This document shows positions 1-5,051 of a stretch of DNA of 5,051 nt, one piece after another. The notes beneath the pieces are model-generated. The model had not been told where the DNA came from. It searched no databases and worked only from the letters and a program-made list of their open reading frames with translations. Location of the stretch: positions 1 through 5,051 of the forward strand of contig JBOGED010000461.1 of the NCBI GenBank assembly GCA_050743625.1, read 5' to 3'. The stretch's first letter is position 1. The number at the start of each line of letters is the position of its first letter. The translations under genes were made by a program, and so were the position numbers. The DNA comes from JBOGED01 sp050743625. GTDB lineage: Bacteria; Actinomycetota; Nitriliruptoria; Euzebyales; Egibacteraceae.

Positions 1-64
1 CTCTAAGACACACACTGCAGCATTTGATGCATTCCCGCAGCATCGAGATCGGTCCGCTATCCAC

Positions 65-93
65 AGGCTAATCTGGTTGCAAGTTGCTTGCAA
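65..93 (-). promoter_or_regulatory. Palindromic operator-like site with candidate leftward promoter
   Basis: TTGCAAGTTGCTTGCAA at 77-93 is a perfect inverted repeat with 7-bp arms and a 3-base centre. This is the form of a dimeric repressor operator. On the minus strand its TTGCAA (93 to 88) can act as a -35 hexamer, followed after exactly 17 bases by TAGCCT (70 to 65), which fits the TANNNT form of actinobacterial -10 elements. This would drive transcription leftward, out of the window, with the operator over the -35. Alternatively it is a weak terminator for a plus-strand frame ending at 71. I cannot name a regulator; the promoter is inference. Confidence 0.4.
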
Positions 94-122
94 TAATCTT
101 GGTCAGCGCGCCAAGCCTCTAT

Positions 123-162
123 TGGCCAGGGTTCTTCACGCATCCGTGAGAAACCCTGGCCA
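123..162 (-). terminator. Long hairpin after the second half-transporter gene
   Basis: The arms at 123-133 and 152-162 (TGGCCAGGGTT and its complement) pair over 11 bp. After a two-base mismatch, 136-140 pairs with 145-149 for 5 bp, leaving a 4-base loop (141-144). It begins about 10 bases after the stop codon at 172, the usual place for an intrinsic terminator of the minus-strand operon. There is no clear U tract, as is common for actinobacterial terminators. Being nearly symmetric, it could act in both directions. A terminal repeat of a mobile element or a protein-binding site is the alternative. Confidence 0.55.
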
Positions 163-171
163 CAAGCGATT

Positions 172-810
172 TCAAGGCGGACCAGTGGCGCTGGCGAGGC
201 GCCAGCCGGAGGCCTTCTCGCGCTGGGCGCAGAAGCGGGCGTAGAGGCCATCTCTGGTGATGAGCTCGTCGTGGGTGCCGCGTTGGACGATCCGGCCGCC
301 CTCCACGACCAGGATCAGGACCGCGAGCGGAAGCGCGGAGGTGCCGCCCAGCACGGGCAGCGCCGACTCGGTGAACGTCTCGACGGCCCACATGTCCGAG
401 GTGAAGGCGGCGGCGGTGTCGCCGGTCCGGCTCTTGGTGTGAAACGACATCGGGAGGCGGCGCAGGTGGTCGAGCACCCGCAGCCGCAGCTCGCTGGAGA
501 ACCCCAGCCCGCCGATCCATGCCTCGGAGTGGGACAGCCGGCCGAGGACGCATTGCGCGACCAGCGAGACCACGCCCGTGGTCCCGTACAGCCACGCCAG
601 GCCTGGGGTGAGGGTGTCGTTGCGGAGCTGGCCGATCACGACCACGAGCAGCCCGACCGGGACGGCCTGGCAGGGCGACTGTAGGAACCGGTAGACCACA
701 CGGCGCCGCACCGTCGGGAAGCTCTCTAGGTCAGACGCCACCCGCATCAGCGTACGAAGCGCGTGGACGGCGCCGGCGCGCTCGCGGATCGGCTGGGCCG
801 GCGCGCTCAC
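172..810 (-). pseudogene. Half-transporter B (IrtB/YbtQ-like ABC), large internal deletion
   Basis: The remaining frame is 212 codons from a GTG at 810, against roughly 580-600 for the family. Residues 1-165 are the start of an exporter-fold membrane domain: two hydrophobic segments near 47-62 and 70-92, the coupling stretch LRRLPMSFHTKSRTGD around 117-131, and the start of a third helix (about 149-168). The frame then passes directly into the end of an ATPase domain, VVEGGRIVQRGTHDEL, and a typical family tail ending REKASGWRL. Walker A, Q-loop, signature, Walker B and H-loop are all missing, so it cannot bind or hydrolyse ATP. The deletion is in frame, with its junction near 307-315. The start overlaps the stop of half-transporter A as GTGA, implying translational coupling and a heterodimer in the ancestor. 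By family knowledge such pairs import metal-siderophores at the inner membrane. Confidence 0.87.
807..810 (-). other. GTGA stop/start overlap between half-transporters A and B
   Basis: The TGA ending the ancestral frame of A (809 to 807) overlaps the GTG that starts B (810 to 808). The sequence upstream of the GTG has only a weak ribosome site (GGTGG, 7 bases away), so B probably depended on translation of A, which suits equimolar synthesis of a heterodimer. Because A is now frameshifted, ribosomes on A no longer stop here. Confidence 0.75.
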
Positions 811-2571
811 GGAGATACCACCGGGGCTGTCCCTCTCACGCTGAGGCGGTGGGCGTCCAGATGATCCGCCCACATGCGCCGGTACAGGCCACCGCGGGCC
901 AGGAGCGCATCGTGGCGGCCGCGGTCCGCGACCCGGCCCTTGTCGACCACGACGATCTGGTCGGCGCGGGTGATTGTGGACAGGCGATGCGCGATCACGA
1001 TGAGCGTGCGCCCGGCCACCAGCGTCTTGGATCTCGGCCTCGCATTCGGGGTCGGCGAAGGCGGTGGCCTCGTCGAGCACGACCACGGGCGCGTCGGCGA
1101 GGATGGCCCGGGCCAAGGTGATGCGCTGCCGCTCGCCGCCCGACAAGTTGACTCCGCGGTCACCCACGCGGGCTTGATATCCCTCGGGCAGGGCGGCGAC
1201 GAAGTCGTGGCAGCCAGCCGCCCGCGCGGCGGCCTCGACCTCTGCGTCGCTCGCGCCCGGGCGTCCCATGCGGATGTTGGCCTCGACGGTGTCATCGAAC
1301 AGGAACGTGTCCTGGAACACGAATGCCACCTTGGCCATCAGCTGCTCCACCGCCATCTCCCGCACGTCGACCCCACCCAGCAAGACCACACCGTCGCTGA
1401 CATCCCAGAAACGAGGAATCAATCGGGCGATGGTGGTCTTGCCCGCCCCGGACGGTCCGACCAGCGCGGTCACCTCTCCCTGTGCCGCGGTGAAGGTCAC
1501 GTCGGTGAGCACCTTGCGGTCGGTGTAGCCGAAGGCCACCCGGCGGAACTCCACCGAGTGGTCGGCCAACCGCGCCCGCTCTCCACTGTCGGGCAGCTCG
1601 GGCTCGGACAGGAGCACCTTGACGAGGTCGCCGGACGAGGCCATGTAGGCCAGCATCGTCCCCTGCCGGAAGAACTTGAGCAGCGGGAGGGTGTACCCGA
1701 TGCCCAGGATGAAGAAGAACAGCAGGGTGGTCAGGTCTACGCGGCCAGTGAGGAACAGCCACATGCCCACGGGCACGATGACCACGATGTTGGCCACCAC
1801 CACGCTGTAGAAGGGAGAGCCCAGCGGGATATAGGCGCGCGACCACAGCGCCCACTTGTCGGCGCGGTCGGTGACCGCCTCTCGCGTCTCACCGAAGGCT
1901 TGGTCGGCGCGGTTGAACACCTTGATCACCGGCATCCCGCCGATGTACTCCACGACCGAGCCGTTCATCCGCGCCTCGGCATCCTCAGCAGGCGGGACGG
2001 TCGGCTCGGACCGCGCCATCGCAAGGTGCATCATCCAAAAGGCCACGGGCACGACCGCGGAGGAAGCCACGGCCAAGCGCCAGTCGACGGCGAACAGCCA
2101 CACCGTCGTTGCCAGCCACACGCCGAGCCCCGCCATCATCTCGGGGATCCCGTGCGCGATGAACAGCTCCAGCCGCTCGACGTCGTCGACGATGACCTTC
2201 TTCAGCTCGCCGCCGCGGCGCCGGTCGAAGTACCCCAAAGGCAGCTGGGCCAACCGGTCGGCCATCCGCACCCGCAGCCCGAAGAGCACCTCGAACGCGG
2301 CGATATGGGAGATCCCCGTGGCGAAGGTGAACAGCAGTTGCCCGCCCACGATCCCGGCCGCGCCGACCAACGCCAGCCGTACGAGACCACCAGCCGTCGC
2401 GGTCCCTTGGATCAACGCATCCACCGCCCGGTACACCACGTACAGCGGCACCACGATGGCGGCCAGCAACGCCAACACGACCGACAGCGTGAGCGGCCGG
2501 CATGCCTCCCTCGCGAAACGCGCGAGGGCAAGGACCGATCTCGTCCGGCGCCAGTGCTTTGGCTCAGCCAT
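807..2571 (-). pseudogene. Half-transporter A (IrtA/YbtP-like ABC), frameshifted in ATPase domain
   Basis: The start is an ATG at 2571 with AGGAG at 2577-2581, 5 bases upstream. Residues 1-300 form a six-helix exporter-fold domain (segments near 27-46, 63-85, 140-163, 164-183, 250-275, 279-297) with ARMNGSVVEYIGGMPVIKVF at 199-218. The ATPase domain follows: Walker A GPSGAGKTT (372-380), Q-loop FVFQDTFLF (Gln420), signature LSGGE (476-480), Walker B VVVLDE (496-501). After EAEIQDA (about residue 517, position 1021) the frame is lost. The H-loop piece VAGRTLIVIAHRLSTI and the tail, ending in a TGA at 807-809, lie in another frame. Against the family's usual spacing about 11 bases are missing. 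Restored, it would be about 591 residues, the usual length. The family uses an exporter fold to import metal-siderophores with a partner half-transporter (gene B). The product here lacks the catalytic His loop. Confidence 0.9.
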
Positions 2572-2679
2572 CCCGACTCCTACCGGTCACACCGTCACGC
2601 CGCGCGGTTGCCGCGACAAATCCGCAGTTGAGAGCAGCTTGCCCTCGGTCCAGGGGCATGTCAACGAGGCGGCCCCGGC
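2572..2679 (-). promoter_or_regulatory. Gap before half-transporter A with possible promoter
   Basis: The 108 bases between the methyltransferase stop and half-transporter A contain TTGACA on the minus strand (2664 to 2659), an exact -35 consensus. Seventeen bases later is CAAGCT (2641 to 2636), a poor -10. It may give A and B their own start of transcription, or the three minus-strand genes may simply be one operon. I saw no terminator-grade hairpin and no iron-regulator (IdeR/DmdR-type) palindrome here. Confidence 0.25.
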
Positions 2680-3408
2680 TCAACCAGGGACGTTGCCCTC
2701 GACGAGGTACCGGCGCCAGCGCAGGGTTAGCCGCTCCTCGAAGCTCATCGCGCCGCGCTCGACGCGGTCGATCCAGGCGAGCCACTCGGAGCGCACGTCG
2801 CGCAAGCCCGCGCGGCGGAACACCCCGGCGGCCGGGCCCGGGTCGGCGACATCGCCCAAGGGGCGCATCTCGTCGCGGCATCGTGGCCAGCGACGCCACT
2901 GGCGGGTGCGGGCCAGGATGAGCGCGTGGCCCAGCGCGAGCGCGGTGAGGTCGGCCGGGCTCCTGGGGAGCCAGGCGCCGTCGATGTCGATGATGCGGCC
3001 GCCCGGCCGGGTGGTGCGCGCCCAAGCGGAGACGGCTCGCTCGGGCTCGTGGAGCAGCCAGAGGACGTGGCGGCTGACGACGACGTCGACGCTGCCGTCG
3101 GGGAGGCCGGGGTCGTAGGCGTCGGCTTGGCGCAGGTCGATGGTGAGCCCCGCCGCTGTTGCCTTGGCTCGCGCCTTGGCGAGCATGGGCTCAGAGGGAT
3201 CGATCCCGACGACGTCGTGGCCGAGCTCGGCCAGCAGCAGCGCGAGGAACCCGGTTCCCGTGCCGACGTCCAGTATCCGCCGGGGGCGGGAGGGGTCGAC
3301 GAGCCGGCTGAGCAGCCGGGTCCACGCGTCGCGCTCGGGTGGCGACAGGCGGCCGTGGCCAGCCGCCTGGTCGTAGGTAGCCGCTCCGTCGTCCCAGCTG
3401 TGGCTCAT
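2680..3408 (-). CDS. Class I SAM-dependent methyltransferase, intact
   Basis: This 242-residue protein is the only intact gene in the window. I chose the ATG at 3408 because GAGG lies 5 bases upstream (3414-3417); a TTG at 3444 would add 12 residues without a good site. It shows the class I Rossmann core: motif I ILDVGTGTGF (45-54), an acidic residue for the SAM ribose in VVGID (Asp70), ADAYDPGLPDGSVDVVVSRH (95-114), and post-motif III RPGGRIIDID (134-143). The opening MSHSWDDGAATYDQ is usual for small-molecule methyltransferases of the UbiE/Methyltransf_11 type. It is cytoplasmic, with no signal or membrane segment. The C-terminal third (about 150-242) is helical, Arg/Trp-rich and presumably forms the substrate pocket. 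The neighbours suggest a substrate linked to siderophore metabolism, but this is inference; the methyl acceptor cannot be read from sequence. Confidence 0.85.
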   Translation of the reverse strand: MSHSWDDGAATYDQAAGHGRLSPPERDAWTRLLSRLVDPSRPRRILDVGTGTGFLALLLAELGHDVVGIDPSEPMLAKARAKATAAGLTIDLRQADAYDPGLPDGSVDVVVSRHVLWLLHEPERAVSAWARTTRPGGRIIDIDGAWLPRSPADLTALALGHALILARTRQWRRWPRCRDEMRPLGDVADPGPAAGVFRRAGLRDVRSEWLAWIDRVERGAMSFEERLTLRWRRYLVEGNVPG

Positions 3409-3447
3409 CAGGCCCTCAGGCAACTCGGTGCGACTGGCTCTCAAGCG

Positions 3448-3474
3448 TAATTATGTCGCAGTCTAGCTCCCCAA
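3448..3474 (-). promoter_or_regulatory. Candidate promoter for the methyltransferase
   Basis: In the AT-richer part of the divergent gap (3409-3552), the minus strand has TTGGGG (3474 to 3469) and TAATTA (3453 to 3448), 15 bases apart. The position, about 40 bases before the chosen ATG at 3408, is right for a promoter, but the spacing is short and the -35 is weak. No convincing plus-strand promoter for the DoxX gene was seen in the same gap. Confidence 0.28.
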
Positions 3475-3552
3475 CCGCCGCGCCCTCTGTTACGAACGAA
3501 AAGATGGCGTCAGGCCCGCCGTGGTCTGCGCCGGGACCCGTAGGAGCGGACG

Positions 3553-4090
3553 ATGAGCAGCCTGTTCGAGTGTTTCGACCGATTGGACACCAGGCTTAAC
3601 CGCTGGCTGGTCACTCACAGCATCGCGCTGTTGCGGATCAGCCTCGGCCTCGTATTCCTTATGTTTGGCGCGTTGAAGCCCCGCCCAGGGGTTAGTGGTT
3701 GAGACGACGACCGCGCTCTCGCTCGGGCTGGTCTCGCCCGGTGTTGGGCTCGCGATCACGGCCGCGTTGGAGTGCGCGATCGGGCTGTGCTTCGTGACCG
3801 GCCGGTTCCTGCGCGCCGCCGTGTGGCTGATGGGAGCGCAGCTGCTCGGGGGGATGTCTCCCTTGCTGCTGTTCCCGGGCGAGCTGTTCCCCGGCCCCTG
3901 GCACGCACCCACGCTTTCCGCGCAGTACATCATCAAAGACGTGATCCTCGTCGCCGCGTGCCTGGTGATCGCCGCCACTTGGTCGGGCGCGCGCATCGTG
4001 GCCGAGCCGAGGACGATGAGGAGCACCTTCCGCGCCGCGGCGCCCCGGGTGGTCAGCACGCCGCCGGAGCGAGACAAGGTCCCCGCCTAG
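3553..4090 (+). pseudogene. DoxX/DUF417-type small membrane protein, frameshifted
   Basis: The start is an ATG at 3553 with AGGAG at 3542-3546, 6 bases upstream. The first part reads MSSLFECFDRLDTRLNRWLV, then a membrane helix with ALLRISLGLVFLMFGALK (25-42), a hallmark of the DoxX-like superfamily. It reaches a TGA at 3700-3702 after 49 codons. The rest continues in the next frame from about 3692: TTTALSLGLVSP, helix ITAALECAIGLCFVTGRFLR, helix AAVWLMGAQLLGGMSPLLLF, then APTLSAQYIIKDVILVAACL and a polar tail ending at the TAG 4088-4090. The break lies between about 3676 and 3695, where family spacing suggests several codons were lost out of frame (inference). Intact relatives are four-helix inner-membrane proteins, some tied to redox or reactive-chlorine stress; the role here is unknown. 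It points opposite to its neighbours and looks unrelated to the transport genes. Confidence 0.8.
4087..4090. other. CTAG shared by two convergent stop codons
   Basis: The tetranucleotide CTAG holds the TAG of the DoxX-type gene (4088-4090, plus) and the TAG of the FecE-type gene (4089 to 4087, minus). The two genes therefore meet tail to tail with no intergenic space and no terminator between them. Each transcript must run antisense into the other gene unless it ends inside it. Confidence 0.85.
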
Positions 4091-4784
4091 CGGCTCGCCT
4101 CGCCGGGGTCCAGCCGGTCAAAGCTGAGGTGCGGGCGGCCGGTGCGGGGTCGATGCAGTGTGCCAGGTAGACGCCGAAGACATGGGGCGACGAGGTCGGT
4201 GGTGAGGACCTCTTCGGAGCGGTCCGCCGCGACCACCGAGCCGGCCTCTAGGACGTAGAGCCGGTCGCAGCGGCGTGCGGCCAGGCCGAGGTCGTGCATA
4301 GCGGCCATCGTTGTCACCTCGAGGCCTCGGACGAGGTCGAGCAGCTCGAGTTGGAAGCGGATGTCGAGGTGGTCGGTGGTTCGTCGAGGACCGGTACGCG
4401 GCTCTCCTGGGCGAGCGCTCTGGCGACCAGTACCCGCTGCTTCTCGTCGGCCTCGGTGTGCCGGTCCAACGGTCCCTTGTGGGGGTTGCGGCCCGTCTCC
4501 ACGACCTCGGATACGGTGAAGTCGAACTCGCCGGTGCTCTCCTGCGCGACCACGGCGGTGCGCCGCGCCGACTCCCGTGCGGAGAGCCGCCACACGTCGT
4601 TCTTGCCCACGCACACGGTGCCAAGGACCGGGCGCAGTGCCCGGTAGATCGTTCGCAGCAGCGTCGACTTGCCGCTGCCGTTGTGACCCAAGAGGCCGAC
4701 GAACTCGCCCGGCTCGACCACCAGCTCGGCGCCGGAGACGATCGTGGTTCCATCAATCTCGACCGTGACGCCCGTGACCGTCAA
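4087..4784 (-). pseudogene. FecE/FepC-type iron-siderophore ABC ATPase, multiply broken
   Basis: Starting from a TTG at 4784, the first 113 residues are a normal cytoplasmic ATPase of siderophore importers: Walker A GHNGSGKST (33-41), Q-loop AVVAQESTGEFDFTV (Gln81), then GRNPHKGPLDRHTEAD. The frame jumps directly to EKQRVLVARALAQ, so about 27-31 residues, including the signature LSGG, are gone in frame (junction near 4443-4448). After Walker B (RVPVLDEP, 129-136) one base is missing near 4376-4379; DHLDIRFQLELLDLVRGL continues in another frame, with the H-loop MAAMHDLGLA. Two more shifts near 4181-4186 and 4145-4150 enclose VFGVYLAHCIDPA in a third frame before TGRPHLSF resumes to the TAG at 4087. 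Family length would be about 260 residues. Its partner permease lies just upstream. With no signature motif it cannot work as an ATPase. Confidence 0.88.
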
Positions 4785-5051
4785 CCCATCCGAACACCGC
4801 CTCGCGGTCGCGTCGGCTCAACAGCCACCGGAAGAACGGCACCCCGAAGACCGCGGTGACGATCGTGAGCGGCAGCTCCGCGGGCTGGTCGATCGTCCTG
4901 GCCGCGAGGTCGACGAGGACCAGGAAGGCGGCTCCGGCCAGCGCGGCCGCCGGCACGAGCACGATGACCGCGCCAAGCGAGGCGCCATCTGGCGCCGCGT
5001 CACCGAGCCGCTGCTCACCGCCCGCCGCCCACGCCGGTCGCTGACCGCCGC
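4753..5051 (-). pseudogene. FecCD-type siderophore permease, C-terminal fragment cut by window edge
   Basis: Clear similarity runs from about 4962 to 4786: VLVPAAALAGAAFLVLVDLA, then ARTIDQPAELPLTIVTAVFG and VPFFRWLLSRRDREAVFG. This is the last helix pair and PAELP turn of FecD/BtuC-fold permeases, which form the inner-membrane channel for ferric siderophores and are energised by the FecE-type ATPase encoded next. The frame stays open to the right edge, but 4963-5051 does not show the expected GFVGLVVPH-type segment, so a lesion is likely there. After AVFG, where relatives usually stop, it runs 11 residues further (WVDGHGRHGRD) into the ATPase gene, stopping at 4753. The 32-base overlap is longer than usual. 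Whether the rest of the gene survives to the right cannot be seen; pseudogene status is inferred. Confidence 0.65.

Larger units (their letters stand above)
1..171. other. Lower-GC intergenic stretch, no supportable gene
   Basis: This stretch is about 53% G+C by hand count, clearly lower than the coding DNA to its right. It holds a 17-bp palindrome (77-93) and a 40-base hairpin (123-162), listed separately. A direct repeat GCAGCAT occurs at 17-23 and 37-43. Short frames are open to the left edge on both strands: minus from an ATG at 43, and plus ending at a TAA at 69-71. Neither is long enough to identify. It may be the promoter region of a leftward gene outside the window, or a scar from rearrangement. 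Confidence 0.5.

Noticed and set aside
2..244. A plus-strand frame open from the left edge to a TAG near 242
   Set aside because: It runs through the hairpin and into the antisense of half-transporter B, has no recognised motif, and can be explained by chance.
1015..1030. Programmed ribosomal frameshifting in half-transporter A
   Set aside because: I see no heptameric slippery run or following pseudoknot, several residues of the domain are missing rather than only shifted, and neighbouring genes carry similar lesions. Simple decay explains it better.
874..2631. A 585-codon open frame on the plus strand, opposite the half-transporter
   Set aside because: It is the antisense shadow of half-transporter A. 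Its translation is rich in His, Gln, Arg and Gly without domains, while the minus strand shows a full set of ABC motifs.
1856..3118. A 420-codon plus-strand open frame spanning half-transporter A and the methyltransferase
   Set aside because: It crosses two recognisable minus-strand genes and the gap between them, is low in complexity (Ser, Arg, Thr, Pro), and has no recognisable motif. Long antisense frames are common in high-GC DNA.
2572..3552. Iron-responsive IdeR/DmdR operator in front of the transport genes
   Set aside because: Iron control would be expected for a siderophore locus, but I saw no 19-bp TTAGGTTAGGCTAACCTAA-like palindrome in either upstream region.
3490..4077. A 195-codon minus-strand open frame covering the DoxX-type gene
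   Set aside because: The plus strand has an AGGAG site, a good ATG and hydrophobic helices typical of DoxX relatives. The minus frame has no motif.
1..5051. CRISPR array, tRNA or rRNA gene, transposase or insertion sequence
   Set aside because: I found no regularly spaced repeats, no cloverleaf-like segment and no transposase-like frame with flanking inverted repeats. The deletions do not carry insertion-sequence scars.

Overview
The window is high-GC DNA with strong G/C bias at third codon positions and GTG/TTG starts, which suggests an actinobacterium (inference from base composition and protein style; the genus cannot be named). It holds six recognisable genes. Only one, a SAM-dependent methyltransferase, is intact. 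The other five are pseudogenes or fragments, and nearly every lesion I could reconstruct is a loss of bases.

Region by region: 1-171 is a lower-GC stretch (about 53% by hand count) without a supportable gene. It carries a perfect 17-bp palindrome and a long hairpin that follows the last gene. From 172 to 2571 on the minus strand lie two overlapping half-transporter genes of the exporter-fold type used for siderophore uptake (IrtA/IrtB, YbtP/YbtQ style). The first has a frameshift inside its ATPase domain; the second has lost most of its membrane and ATPase domains through an in-frame deletion. 2680-3408 (minus) is the methyltransferase. 3553-4090 (plus) is a DoxX-type small membrane protein broken by a frameshift. 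4087-4784 (minus) is an ATP-binding protein of the iron-siderophore (FecE/FepC) type that has lost its ABC signature motif and carries further frameshifts. 4753 to the right edge (minus) is the C-terminal end of a FecD-type permease.

Read along the minus strand, the order is FecD-type permease, FecE-type ATPase, (DoxX gene on the opposite strand), methyltransferase, half-transporter A, half-transporter B. This looks like a former iron-siderophore uptake and processing locus: a periplasmic-binding-protein-dependent importer plus an IrtAB/YbtPQ-like heterodimer. Both transporters now look non-functional. The methyltransferase may be a survivor with an independent role, or decay may be too recent to have reached it. 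Because several lesions are one or two bases, sequencing error must be excluded for those; the large deletions are not easily explained that way.
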